NCBI GenBank assembly: GCA_031216915.1
Contig: CM062297.1
Span: 363,085,704-363,149,703, forward strand
Source of the DNA: Pictodentalium vernedei
Taxonomy: Eukaryota; Mollusca; Scaphopoda; Dentaliida; Dentaliidae
Length of the DNA stretch: 64,000 bases
Direction: 5' to 3'
Below, one piece after another: positions 22,455 through 32,652 of the stretch (the first letter of the stretch is position 1; every line of letters starts with the position of its first letter). The position numbers were made by a program, and so were the translations under genes. The notes beneath the pieces were generated by a model, which searched no databases, was not told where the DNA came from, and worked only from the letters and a program-made list of their open reading frames with translations.

Positions 22455-22540
22455 GCGAAGAAGAAGGAAAAAAAAAAGTAATGAGATCATCTTTAGATCT
22501 CATTACTTTTTTTATGTTTTTTTTGTTTTCCTTCTTCACT
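22455..22540. terminator. Second convergent-junction hairpin
   Basis: The core stem pairs AAAAAAAGTAATGAGATC (22471-22488) with GATCTCATTACTTTTTTT (22496-22513) around a 7-base loop. The outer arms GAAGAAGGAAAA and TTTTCCTTCTTC extend it. The stem sequence is the same as in the terminator at 15345-15397, and it again separates two converging genes. Confidence 0.7.
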
Positions 22541-22922
22541 ATTGCCCATATATTATAATAACGTTTCCTTTTTTCTTAAATTTCAGCATCGATTCTTCTT
22601 TTCTTTTTTCTTTTTTTTTGTGATATGCTACGTTTTTATAAGAACACATTTGTTTATCCGAATCATAATTATGAATGAATGTTGTGCATCTCTTGGTAAC
22701 ACTCGCATCATTACCATTCTCTTCAGAAGATAGTGGTAACGGTGGAAAACGTCTCATTCTTTTAAATTTCAACCACATATCCTGATCTTTATTTAACTCT
22801 TTTATCAGTTCTTTCCTAAGATATCCATCATTAGCGTCTAATCGTTTTTCCACATCTTTTTCGCACTCTATCTCGCGATATTCATCATTATCGTCTAATT
22901 GTTTTTCCACCTTTTTATCCAT
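22539..22922 (-). CDS. Small charged protein, unknown
   Basis: This intact 127-codon frame is very rich in Lys, Glu and Asp. The N-terminus contains two related copies of a short unit (DDNDEYREIECEKDVEK and DANDGYLRKELIK), and the C-terminus is basic. No catalytic motif, signal peptide or membrane segment is seen. It sits downstream of the core-like gene on the same strand and ends at a palindromic terminator, so it behaves like a genuine gene, but I know no homologue. I found no equivalent in the old Polinton. Confidence 0.5.
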   Translation of the reverse strand: MDKKVEKQLDDNDEYREIECEKDVEKRLDANDGYLRKELIKELNKDQDMWLKFKRMRRFPPLPLSSEENGNDASVTKRCTTFIHNYDSDKQMCSYKNVAYHKKKEKRKEESMLKFKKKGNVIIIYGQ

Positions 22923-22982
22923 TTTATATATTATTTTATACTTCCTATGATTTATATTTTTATATTTATTAATTTTTTTACA

Positions 22983-23594
22983 TTATAATAACATATTCAA
23001 AATCAGTATATTCTTAAATGGCGAATTCTCACCAAACAACAAGCCCTTGCTGAGTCGCTCAACATTCCGTCCACTCTTCCGATAGAGACCATTTCCACTC
23101 AAAGAGTTGTCACCTCTAACGGGTTCTAGATACAATCCTTTACCCCTGTCGTCTATGTGGACGCGACACACGGCTCCTCCCTTCTTCAAAAACAGTCCGC
23201 TGCCACCCATTAATTTCTCAACTGCTGAACTCACGAGTCCTGTGATCGCTCCCACGCCGAGAGTCTTTCCAAGAAATGGTAATGCCTTTGCGGCGAAGGG
23301 TAATGCTTTTGCAGCGATTCCTGCCAATAGCGGTAGGAAACCGCCTTTCATTCTCAAATTGTATCTCAATTGAGCGGGACTCAATCTCACCGTCAACCCT
23401 CTTCCATCACGAATCACTTTCTCCATCCTTTTGATTTGACTTCTGGTCCAGGCGATTGAATCCTATCCGCCACTCGTCAGATCTTCGTGAGTGAATTTGA
23501 ATCTCACCGCCTCGCCTCGCGTTGTTAATGCTCTCTTAAGTTTCTTCCTCTGTCCTGCAGATATGTTCACGTTTTTAACCACATATTGTGTCAT
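22983..23594 (-). pseudogene. Core/minor virion protein, Polinton-conserved, one in-frame stop
   Basis: The frame is 204 codons from ATG 23594, interrupted by a TAG at 23465-23463. The N-terminal part has two related basic units, NISAGQRKKLKRAL...VRFKFTHEDL and IRDGRGLTVRLSPAQLRYN. The centre is a Gly/Ala/Leu-rich hydrophobic stretch with LPFAAKALPFLGKTLG and GAITGLVSSAV. The C-terminus has GSGLFLKKGG, KGLYLEPV and GENSPFKNI. I recall this layout as a widespread Polinton family, likened to adenovirus core or internal capsid proteins. A DNA-packing or membrane-active virion role is inferred. It lies next to the penton-like gene. Confidence 0.7.
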
Positions 23595-23765
23595 AATTCT
23601 TTTTTTTTAAATATATTTTCTTCAATTGTTTTTTTTTGTTTTAATGATAATTATATATATTAAATAATTTTTGTAAAATTAATATGGCGTTTATTTTATT
23701 TTTGTTATTTATATATATATACACAATATTTTTTTTTTTTGCTTTTATATTTCTCTTATGTGAAA

Positions 23766-24500
23766 TCATATCGTCACCCTCTCTCCGCGAAGATCTAACA
23801 GTTCACCATTTTGATCCATCAACGTGGTTTTGAGACTATACAATGTGTCTAAAATCACTGGTAGATAAACTAAATTTCGAGGTCGCTCCACGGTCTTATA
23901 ACCTGGCGACACATTTGGAAAGAAGGAATAGATTGTCGGTTCAGCGCTACCATTCACGTAGCTTCCAGCAATCACATCCACATTCACCAGAATGCTATTG
24001 ACTGCGAGAATGTCAACTGTATTTTTAGATGCTGCATGGTCTCGATACATCTTTCGATCGAATCCCAACATCTTGCCTATAGAATCATCCATATTGAAAT
24101 CCACTCGAAAATTATCTTCCAAATCCAACATCGTCTGTAAGGTATTAGGATTGGGAGCGAGTCTGATCTTGTTGCTTCCCTTTCCATCTGTCTTCATTCG
24201 CGTCTGAATGTAATTGTTCAAATCGTCTATGTCGTAACTTCCTTTGGGAATTCGAATCTCCAACCAATCCACTCCGTCGGAATACTTGAATGAGTTATTC
24301 TTTTCGGTGATGTTGGGAAAGGAATAATAAGTCTCCAGATTCACCAACGCCATCTCGTATCTTTTCTCTCTATTCAATTCGATGGAAGGTTCGAATTTCA
24401 TTGTGAATTGAGTCAAATCGCCACTCACCACGATTTGAATGGATTGTTTTGCAGCCGTATTCTCAGCTATCCGTTCTAACAATTCTCCTTGTTCAAACAT
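23766..24500 (-). CDS. Probable minor capsid (penton-like) protein
   Basis: This is an intact 244-codon frame. Its features are IQIVVSGDLTQFTMKFEPSI, YEMALVNLETYYSFPNI, and IRIPKGSYDIDDLNNYIQ followed by a region with DNIL/MLGF-type strands and a C-terminal NLVYLPVILDTLYSLKTTL. From memory, this matches the Polinton minor capsid family with a single jelly-roll fold that forms pentameric vertices. It is one of the few large genes in this copy without a stop. It lies between the packaging ATPase and the core-like gene, a normal Polinton morphogenesis neighbourhood. The fold assignment is inference from family resemblance. Confidence 0.7.
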   Translation of the reverse strand: MFEQGELLERIAENTAAKQSIQIVVSGDLTQFTMKFEPSIELNREKRYEMALVNLETYYSFPNITEKNNSFKYSDGVDWLEIRIPKGSYDIDDLNNYIQTRMKTDGKGSNKIRLAPNPNTLQTMLDLEDNFRVDFNMDDSIGKMLGFDRKMYRDHAASKNTVDILAVNSILVNVDVIAGSYVNGSAEPTIYSFFPNVSPGYKTVERPRNLVYLPVILDTLYSLKTTLMDQNGELLDLRGERVTI

Positions 24501-24557
24501 TATATTTAATTTTATTTTTATTTTTTCAAAACTAATTATTTGAAGATTTATTATTTT

Positions 24558-25379
24558 CTAATTTTTTTTATTTTCACGCTCTATCTTATTATCATCAGAA
24601 ACATAAAACTTGTCGAATCCGCACTGATATTTTCCGTGATTAAATTTGCTAGTCAAATCGATCACGACGAAATTGTAAAGTCCTCCATCCCAAACCCTCT
24701 TGCAGAATCTCCTGAATTCCACCACGCTCATGTCGTTTGCAATGTGATCGCTGTAGATGTGATTGAGATTCTTGAGATCTTGGCGAAAGAGACATAGAAA
24801 ATTAGCGTTCTCCCTTATCGTCTGTCTGGGCAATCAAAAATAATTCTGCGACAGGTAGAAACAGTCCACGTTGCTGTGTCGACCCCTAACGTAATACGAT
24901 TTGCATCAGTTCTGCCTTTCCAAAAGCAGATCGTCGAAAATCATGAGATTCTTATCTTCCGATTTCAATTCTCTAGGATCTGGAACATCGCTAGCGTTCT
25001 CATAAAATCGAAACTTGACGTTCGAAGATGCATTTCTCTTCATCAATTCCATCGCCGCACCGTCCAAAATAGTTGAAAGAGGAGCTTCACTTTTGTCGAA
25101 TTCCTCCCTACTGTCAAAGATTCTGGCTATGACGTCCTTGGGCAACCTACGATCCATGCACTCTCAAAGCAATCTGTATTTGGGTTGAAACAAGCTCTTG
25201 CCAAACACAAACAATCTGTCGTAATCCAACCAGTCTGGTCGGGACAACAGATTCATCAACAGATTGGTCTTTCCACAATTCGATTTTCCCACTATCAAGC
25301 CTCTTATGCTTTTGGGAAAGAACTCGTTATTCGACCTCTTGTTCGCAGTGTCGTTCCAAGACGTATCTTTAATGTTCAT
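24558..25379 (-). pseudogene. Genome-packaging ATPase (FtsK/HerA, A32-like), three in-frame stops
   Basis: The frame is 274 codons from ATG 25379. Walker A is LIVGKSNCGKTNLL near residue 30, and Walker B is NLMIFDDLLLE near residue 150. Further landmarks are RGRHSNVDCFYLSQ and PRQTIRENANFLCLF, the latter containing the usual sensor arginine and Asn region. Three TGA codons interrupt the same frame, after KYRLL (about 25163), after LLERQN (about 24905) and after LSQNYF (about 24839). No frameshift was found. The enzyme would pump DNA into capsids. It lies between the penton-like gene and a small conserved gene. Confidence 0.9.
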
Positions 25380-25474
25380 CTTTGTTTTTGTTTTTTTTTG
25401 TTTGTTATTTTAGATTTTTTTCAAACACAATTTTTTATGTTTTTTCAAACTCAGTTTTTAATATTATTATTTAT

Positions 25475-25855
25475 TTATATTACACCGTTACGAGTTCTCT
25501 TCAATCCAGATCCACTCATCATTTTAGCTAAATCTTGTATGGGTACCACAGCATCCTTAAAATCTTTCCAACTTTTCGGCATTCACTCTAATGCAGCTCG
25601 CTTCACCGGCGGACTGATCAACTTGTCGATCAATGCATCGGCTGCCCTCTTTCCAGCCACAGAAGCTATGCTACCACTGGCTTCGGAAGTGGCTTTCTTA
25701 CCAGCATCCAAAGCTGTCTTCTTACCGACCTCAAACTCAGTCGATGCGAGTTTTCTACCCACATCGCTCGTGAACGCTCGCATTATAGAATCGACAATGC
25801 CAGAACCGCCTTGAACATAAGTTCTGACGTATCCTCTGTTCTTTATCACCAACAT
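25475..25855 (-). pseudogene. Small Polinton-conserved protein, one in-frame stop
   Basis: The frame is 126 codons from ATG 25855 with a TGA at 25585-25583, after which the frame continues to a TAA at 25477-25475. The N-terminus is basic (IKNRGYVRTYVQGGSG). The centre is Ala/Lys/Ser-rich and probably helical (GKKTALDAGKKATSEASG), followed by LIDKLISPP, and the end is a GSGLKRTRNG motif. I recall small proteins of this type in other Polintons next to the ATPase. They may be internal capsid proteins. Function is unknown. Confidence 0.55.
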
Positions 25856-26019
25856 ATTTTTTATTTTTATAATATATATTTGTTTTCACTGGTAAATCGT
25901 TTGTTGTTTAAACACTTTTATTATTCTAGTGTAAAATTTACTATTTTTTATTTTATATATTTTGTTTGTTTCTCTCTACTTATTATATACATCAATCCTT
26001 CAATTCGTTCATCAGCCTT

Positions 26020-26883
26020 TTATAATGTTTTTTTATTCAAAACCTTCTGTCTTAACAATTCGTCAGATATAGTAACTATCTGATTATCTAACCCTGTGTT
26101 ACCAGCACGTCTGCTTGCCATCAACAAACTCAAACTCTTAGACAGAGTGTCAGAATCACTCGGAAGAAAAGTGGTTTCCACCCCTTTGCCAGTCACCGAT
26201 TCGACGAACTTCTTATGAGAATTCCATATAGGTTTCACCACTTTCGTCCACTTGTAACCTCTGTTGGCTTTAGGTCTCGTCTCTCCGTCATCGTTATTTC
26301 TCTTCATGGCGTTGGTCTGAACCAGAATGTCGCCATAATTGTTGTAATCCTGTTCCATGTAATCACTAGGCTTGTCGTAAAGGAGCAATTTGCACAGTCC
26401 GGAAGTTAATTTGTACCTATTCGGGCCGACGGTTAATTCATCATCATCTATTTCCACTTCTGTGTCGCCCACAAAAGTTCTACCGTCCGAATCCTTATAA
26501 AATCCATACAACAGATCTCTCTTACCACCATCCTCGGATGACGCAATGCTATCAGTGGTGATAGTTGAAGCTGTATCGTCGCTCTCGCTCATGTCGGTTT
26601 GAATCCCTGTGGGAACGTAATCCGGTGTAGATTGAAAGGAATACTGATTTGCAAAACTACCGGGCAACGAACCCATTCTCAAAGAACTCTCTTTTATGGG
26701 TCTCAATTCTTCAACTATCTCCATCTTGCTTCACTCTTGAACCTCCGTCACAGGTTTAAATATTTTTGCGGTTTCGCGTCTCAATTCCATCTCTCCGAGA
26801 TGTCTGCTTCTGTCAGCCGATTGAATGCTCTTCTAGGCACGTTCATATTCGTTTAAAATATGATCTCGATGTTTAGCATCCAT
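26020..26883 (-). pseudogene. Polinton-conserved protein of unknown role, two early stops
   Basis: The frame is 288 codons from ATG 26883. The N-terminal part has two in-frame stops (after EYERA and after TEVQE) and includes AKIFKPVTEV. From 26724 the frame is open for 234 codons. The C-terminal domain has LLYGFYKD, GPNRYKLTSGLCKLLLYDKP, NNYGDILVQTNAM and RPKANRGYKWTKVVKPIW. I recall this domain in many animal genomes as an uncharacterised Polinton protein found near capsid genes. No catalytic motif is evident. It is the last gene before the right-end repeats and TIR. Confidence 0.7.
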
Positions 26884-28139
26884 CTGTAAAAACATTTTTC
26901 GTTTTTAAATTATTAATATTCCTTTGAGTATGCTAATGTGAGTTATTTATTATTTTCAAAATTAAATGTATAATTATTTTTTATGTTTTAAGTAAATAAA
27001 AATCTTCTGTCTTTAATATAATAACTAAAAAACCAGTTGAGAAAAAACATTTTACACGATAAAACCTATATAAATGCGTTTTGCCTCCGAACGCGTTAAA
27101 AATCGCATCACCGATTATTCACACAGTGTCGAACTGGGAAAACTTGAAAAGTTTGAAAGTTTTAGCGCATAAGAAACCGGTTTCTGATTTAATGCATTTG
27201 AGAATAATTTCATCTGTTAAAAGGATTTCATTCATATCTCAAAATCATTCACTCAGTGTCGAACTGAGAGAACTTTGAAAAAGTTTCAAAGTTTTAATAC
27301 ATAAGAAACCGGTTTCTGATTTAACGCGTTTGAGAATAATTATATCTGTTAAAAGGATTCATTCACATCTCCGAACATTATCACGAATATATTAAAAATT
27401 TACCACTCAAACCTAATTGAGTGGAAAAATGTGTTTTATTATCTATTATTAAAACGATCCATTAAATGAAAACCTTCATTCACACCACAACAAAAACATG
27501 AGTGTCAATTCTACGAACTATTTTTATTTGAATGAAACATTCTATAAAGTGTTTTATTAAAATTTATTTCACAAAATTCGCAGTGACAAAATGTAAACAA
27601 ACGATTTTTTACCTCCGATTTTTTCTAAACTCAATTTTTTTTTCGTTTACATTGAAACAAAACATGAATGTCTATTTTTTACAGATTATATTTTATAGTC
27701 AACTCTTTTGAACGAAAACCTTCATTCACACCAGAACAAAAACTGACACTCATGTTTTATAGTCGACTCTTTTGAACGAAAACCTTCATTCACACCAGAA
27801 CAAAAACTGACACTCATGTTTTATAGTCGACTCTTTTGAACGAAAACCTTCATTCACACCAGAACAAAAACATGAATGTCAGTTTTTACCTCTCATTTTT
27901 TTCTAATTTTCTAAACTCAATTTTTTTTTCTAATTTTCTAAACTCAACTTTTTTTTTCAATGTAAACGAAAAACCTTCATTCACACCAAAACAAAACATG
28001 AATGTCTGTTTTTACAGATTCAATTTTATAGTCGACTCTTTTGAACGAAAACCGGATTTTCAAAAAACTTAGTTTTTTTCTGTTGAGTTTGGAAAATCCC
28101 ACTATGGGTATTCCCCCCACTTACGTCAGAAATGGGAGT
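26884..28139. repeat. Gene-free right end with two repeat arrays
   Basis: No gene is seen. At about 27110-27365 a 130-bp unit containing CAGTGTCGAACTG and AAGAAACCGGTTTCTGATTT occurs twice. At about 27465-28050 a unit of about 64 bp with GAACGAAAACCTTCATTCAC recurs three times in tandem (27705-27900), with degenerate copies on either side. These iterons resemble a regulatory or replication region, which is inference. Confidence 0.7.
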
Positions 28140-28617
28140 GTGGGTTTGCGGGTTCAGTATCACCTCTTTTCCATGTGTCGTACATAAGTCGATTTCTGAT
28201 GTAGAATCGCAAATGGGTTTCCGTGTACGCCTCCATAGGGATTCAGTGTTAAAATCGTGTACAGATACGGATGATACAGAAACCACCTTTTTGATGCTGA
28301 TACAGAATCCGCAACACGTTTTTTGCTCGCGATTTAACACTGAATCCTATGGGGGAAACCCATTTGCGGATTCTGTATCAGACAGTACACCTTTTTTTCC
28401 TTAAAATTTCATACATTTTTTTCACTCTTGAGTGATGTGTACATAGAATCCAGTGATATAGAATCCGCATGCGGATTCTGTATCACCATAAAAAAAACGA
28501 TAAATCGTGTACCTGTACACGATTTTAACACTAAATCCTATGGAGGTGTACATCGATGTATGTGTACATGTACGAAATCGCATACAAGTGATACTGAATC
28601 CGCCTTATATACCTACT
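28140..28617. repeat. Right terminal inverted repeat of young Polinton
   Basis: This is the reverse complement of 10725-11207, ending CCGCCTTATATACCTACT. Differences from the left copy are a handful of substitutions and small indels, consistent with a fairly recent insertion. Confidence 0.95.
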
Positions 28618-28623
28618 CCTACT
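28618..28623. repeat. Target site duplication of young Polinton (right)
   Basis: CCTACT is identical to 10719-10724. Confidence 0.95.
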
Positions 28624-29632
28624 GGATGTGCCATCCTGATCTCAAAATGCTAATACACCTCCTTTGGAAAAGTACATGCAATAATGGTTATGTAGGGTTG
28701 ATTTGATGTGTTTTGAATAACAATGTACTCTTATGTACATTAGATGGTTTATTGTAGTGACAGGTTGCAGTTACTCTTATTTCTTCTCCAACAGATATCA
28801 TGAGTGTATTGGTGTCCAAGAGTAAACGAAGCTATGTTACTTATTGATAAACCAGACAAATTTAACAATTTAATCACTCTCAAATTGATACAGTGCAAGG
28901 GGTTTGTAAATATATTTATTCAACTACAATGTATGACTTTGCAGTGCATTCTACATAGGAGAATCACAGTTTCTTTCCAAACCACCACAGTGACACATAC
29001 ATCTTTATATTGGGAGACACTCTTTTGTCCTTCCATACTTCCAGTGGACTCCTTCAAGCTGATCTTTGTTGAACTCCCCAAATCAAAACATAAACAAAAG
29101 AAAATGTCTGCCTTCAATCAGTGAGCACTCCACTTATAACATTTGGTCTCAATCTTTATTACTTTCAAGAATTAGGAAAAGATTTCTTCGAGTATGTACT
29201 TCAATGTTTATAGAATACAGCTGTTATTTTATTTTGAGGTATTTTATTGTAAAAAATTTTTTTGTCACTTATGCCATGGCAGACTTTCAGACGGTGCTAT
29301 CTACACATGGCAGCAGTTCCATGACAAATTCCAGTTTCCACATGTGCTATGTTTCATTCCAAGCATTTTGGTATATAATTTATTGGGGTTATTCATTTTG
29401 GGTCTTTTTTAGACTTGAAAGAAAATTACATGAAATTTGACCAAAGTTAGGTTGGACGTCCCCTAAATGAAATGAGAATTATGTGTTGCCCTCCACTGCA
29501 CACGCACTTGCACCCATTTATTATTTTTTTTGTAATTTGTTACATGTATTGGGAGAGACGTTGATATAGGCTATGCCTGTTCGTCAAAACCCTATTTCTA
29601 TTTTGAGAAATAAAATTATGTTTAAAAAAAAA
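28624..29632. mobile_element. Unclassified element interrupting old polymerase (right part)
   Basis: Continuation of 8496-10718 on the far side of the young Polinton. Inverted-repeat sequence (TTGACCAAAGTTAGGTTGGA...TTATGTGTTGCC, up to about 29490) mirrors 8531-8615. The last 140 bp end in AAATAAAATTATG and a run of As before the polymerase resumes. No recognisable protein is encoded. Confidence 0.5.
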
Positions 29633-31023
29633 TACAAACTCATTTTTACCATTAAACATTTGAAATTGGCATACACCACAAAAGGCACTCTCATTCTTCT
29701 GTTGTGATGTATGAATTTAATGTAAGTCTGAGGTTTGGGCATGTCAACGGCAATGCATTGATTTGAGTTGCAATACTCTTTGTGACATTCCAGCGATTCT
29801 TTGCTTTGAAAGGAATTCAGGCAGTTGAAACAGAAAAATCTCTCTCCCTTGTATCTGCTTGTCTGTGTCGCCAATAATCAACTCATGCACTTGATCCAAC
29901 AGTAATGTTGATTATCATCTATCGAAATTAATAATAAATTGATGTTTTTATCACGATTTTTTTTAACTCATCCTCAGAGGAAATATACTTTATTTCGAAT
30001 CATCGTGCATCAAAACGTTGACAGCGATCATGGGATTTTGAGTTTTCAAAATGATCCGTGTTAGGTAGCAAAGTTCTTAGAAGTATCCACAGACTTTGAT
30101 ACTCTGTTTGTGTTCTTTTCTACGGGATATAAGGCAGACGTGACAGCCCATTTGAAGCATTGGCTATCTTCTTTATTTTCCACGTTTATTGCAGATTTTT
30201 TTTATTTTCTATGAAATCAGGCAATTTTATATATGAAGATGTTCACAATGGATCAAACTTGTCGATATGAATTTCTAGATTCTATACTTCACCAAATCTC
30301 CAATTGCTACCTTCGTTTTGATACTGTGCCAAAGATTGTATTATTTTTTCTTTCATGTTATTGAAGATATCGGATATAGAGGAACTTTCGGTCACAGTTT
30401 TTGTGCAAGATTGAAAATAAGCCATTTTTTCCTTGGCTTTACCCATGCTTAGATCGATATTCTTCATCTGACACTTCAATACCACTTTCGCTTTGACACC
30501 CACACCTTGCATCCAACGAAATAAATCCAACACACCAGGTTTTATCTCATTCAAGAAATTTTGGTGATGAAACGTTTTATACCCTTGACATCAAACGTTT
30601 TTAAAAATCCCTTGACAGCTCACGCTTGTTCTATGGGAGTGGGCAACAATTGTTTGTGTATAACTTATTTTTTTTCGAGTTCAGCCATCGCTGCTTTTAC
30701 AATAGTCATTATTTGATCTTCTTTTTTTCTCTCTTTTTATTTCCGCTATCACCAATTGAATCAGTACTCTTTGAATTTTTGTCTTTCTCATCTCATCGCT
30801 TCCTCCTCCAAGCATCGATTTTATCAACTCATTTCTATTTTGTGACCATACACGTTTCAAACTCAACTGACGTGCTTTTGATCTCAATTTTGGCACTGTT
30901 TTCTCACTGTCTCAGATTTTATGACTCCAGTCATTTGTGGTTTGGTTCTCTCACTCGACGAATTTGCGATGCAGAGATTCTTTTCAATTGAGCTAGATTG
31001 CATGCTTCTAATAAAAATGACAT
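29633..31023 (-). pseudogene. polB: Family B DNA polymerase, N-terminal part (old Polinton)
   Basis: This is the N-terminal half of the old polymerase, severed from 6181-8495 by nested insertions. It starts near 31023 with MSFLLEACNLAQLKRIS, then a Lys-rich degenerate stretch, then a region equivalent to the young copy (FNNMKEKIIQSLAQYQNEGS at about 30340) and CFKWAVTSALYPV near 30150. A Cys/His finger follows (FCFNCLNSFQSKESLECHKEYC at about 29790), then the Exo I region PFVVYANFKC, in which the acidic residues are altered. Many frameshifts and stops are present. Confidence 0.85.
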
Positions 31024-31340
31024 TTTTTTAATTATTAAAAATTATTTTTATACATGTATATATATATATATGAGCAAAAAATCCACTTAAAACCCATTTT
31101 TCAACTTAAGTAATTTCTCACAATTCTCGAGCTGATTTTCTCGAGAAATCAACAGCAAATTTTGTTTTCCACTAAGTTAAATTTCTTTAACATAAAAAAA
31201 ATAAAATTTAAAATCAGTCAATTTTTTTTTCATTTTATATATAGGAAATAAATAATAAAAATTAAAATTAATCCAAAAAAAATTTACATATTATATATAG
31301 GAAATAAAAAAATAAAATAAATTTTAAAAATTAATAAAAG
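31024..31340. promoter_or_regulatory. AT-rich divergent promoter gap of old Polinton
   Basis: TATATAGGAAATAA occurs twice on the plus strand (near 31239 and 31295) and a TATATATATATATGAG box lies near 31062. The position corresponds to the palindromic gap 21560-21935 in the young element, and the motif resembles TATATAGGAGAGAAA there. Confidence 0.45.
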
Positions 31341-31752
31341 AATGGTAGTGGAAAAAAATCGAATTGAAAAGAATCTCTTCATACAATAATTGTAAAACTT
31401 TTTATTTTAAACCTAATCCAATCCAATTGAAGTAACAAAGTTTGAATATAAATATGATAGTCATAGCATGGTATTAATACTGATCGAAGATCAAGTCAAT
31501 TTATTTTCAGATTTAAAAAATTTGTGACACAAACTTCTGATGGAAGAAAAACAAATCAAGATGTTTACTCTGATCAACAGCAAAAACAAATATGAATTCA
31601 AAAATCAATAATGGTATCATAGATCGACTTGGAGAATAAGCTCTCAAAAATGTGAAAAAGTTAACGAAAGTGGACATGATCATTGAGCACCTGCACAAAA
31701 ATGAAGACTGGAAAGTGATAGCTCACATACAAATAAAAGCTATAACTTTGTA
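31341..31752 (+). pseudogene. Relic of the small gene divergent from polymerase
   Basis: Starting MVVEKN near 31342, the plus strand shows scattered homology to the protein at 21986-22432. It is clearest at the C-terminus, where LTKVDMIIEHLHKNEDWK and VIAHIQIK correspond to the young KLKKVKINIQHICDKG segment. Several stops and frameshifts are present. It keeps the same divergent placement. Confidence 0.5.
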
Positions 31753-31829
31753 AAAAAGTGTTAAAAAACAAACAACAATTATAAAGAAATTTTAAATTTC
31801 TTTTTTTTATTTTCGTAAATAAATGTTTA

Positions 31830-32100
31830 TAATATTGATTTGTTTTTCTTGTTATTGTTGTTGTTCAATTTTTTTTTTCTCTTTATCTTCTTCTCACGAA
31901 TTGGATACAAAATTATTCCATTCTCTCCTCTTTCAAGTCTGTTGCAATGAAAAGTATCATCACACTCATTTTTGCAAACACATTCAAGAGAAGTCTCAGT
32001 AAAATACTTTTTCCATAGTCTTTGGAAGATTTTGTTTGTGTTGCTTATAATATTCCATCATGAAATTGTGATATTTATCATATTTTGAATAATCCACTTT
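31830..32100 (-). pseudogene. Degenerate small Cys-rich frame
   Basis: Minus-strand sequence starts MKKVDYSKYDKYHNF near 32100 and, after frameshifts, shows ETSLECVCKNECDDTFHC and a Lys-rich tail. It is not recognised and has no clear counterpart in the young element. It may be a gene relic of the old Polinton. Confidence 0.3.
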
Positions 32101-32151
32101 TTTCATTTCTTTTTTGTTTGTTTTAGTAATTGTTTATTTTTTCTCCTTCAC

Positions 32152-32652
32152 AAGATCTGAGTCGGATATTCTCTATCCCATAATAAATGCAAAATACGTC
32201 CACGATTTTCAGTTGTGAGATGACTCGTCCATAATCTAAAAGTCAAACATTCCAATTCAGTGGGTCTCGGTTCTCTTGCATGCAACGTCTCCATCCAAAT
32301 TCCCATCATGTCGCACTTGTTGATCACATTTAATGCTCACACAAAACACATGATGGTCGCGTCTTCGTATTCCATGTCTTGACTGTTGTGACCATAGTCT
32401 CATCTGAACTTGCAACCAGAACATCTTTCCTTCAACGCTCTGGGAATATTTTCTTTCAAGAAATGGGCAAATGATCTGTAAAACACATCTTGGAGAAATT
32501 CGTGACACTCAACTCCTTTCCGTAGGAATGTTTAAATCCACAAGATGGGCCCACACTCTGCAGAAGACATCTCTGAGAAACTTCTTGCATAGATGATCAC
32601 TCTTCATATTTTCCGATTTCTCCTCAGGATCTTTGATCTTTGAAAATGACAT
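32152..32652 (-). pseudogene. Relic of the Cys/His-motif gene (old Polinton)
   Basis: This relic starts MSFSKIKDPEEKSE near 32652 and resembles the young gene at 11347-11721. In different frames one sees FLRDVFCRVWAHLVDLNIP and then a second similar stretch, FLQDVFYRSFAHFLKENIP, followed by LKERCSGCKFR and YGHNSQ. The end reads TENRGRILHLLWD, matching the young TLEDKGCIMKLLF. The doubled N-terminal stretch suggests an internal duplication. It lies directly inside the right TIR, as its counterpart lies inside the young left TIR. Confidence 0.65.

Larger units (their letters stand above)
10725..28617 (+). mobile_element. Young Polinton/Maverick (endogenous virus-like element), 17.9 kb
   Basis: This element is complete end to end. 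It has about 480-bp TIRs with AGTAGG...CCTACT ends, a 6-bp target duplication, and the diagnostic gene set: retroviral-type integrase, protein-primed DNA polymerase B, adenovirus-like protease, FtsK/HerA-type packaging ATPase and capsid proteins. This gene set matches Polintons (Mavericks, including forms described as adintoviruses). Most of the large conserved genes carry in-frame stops or frameshifts, so it is defective, but the coding frames are otherwise well kept and both ends are intact, indicating recent insertion. Confidence 0.95.

Noticed and set aside
13463-25585. Stop codon reassignment in the young Polinton
   Set aside because: All three stop codons occur in frame within genes, at unrelated residues, and gene ends also use them; simple decay explains this better.
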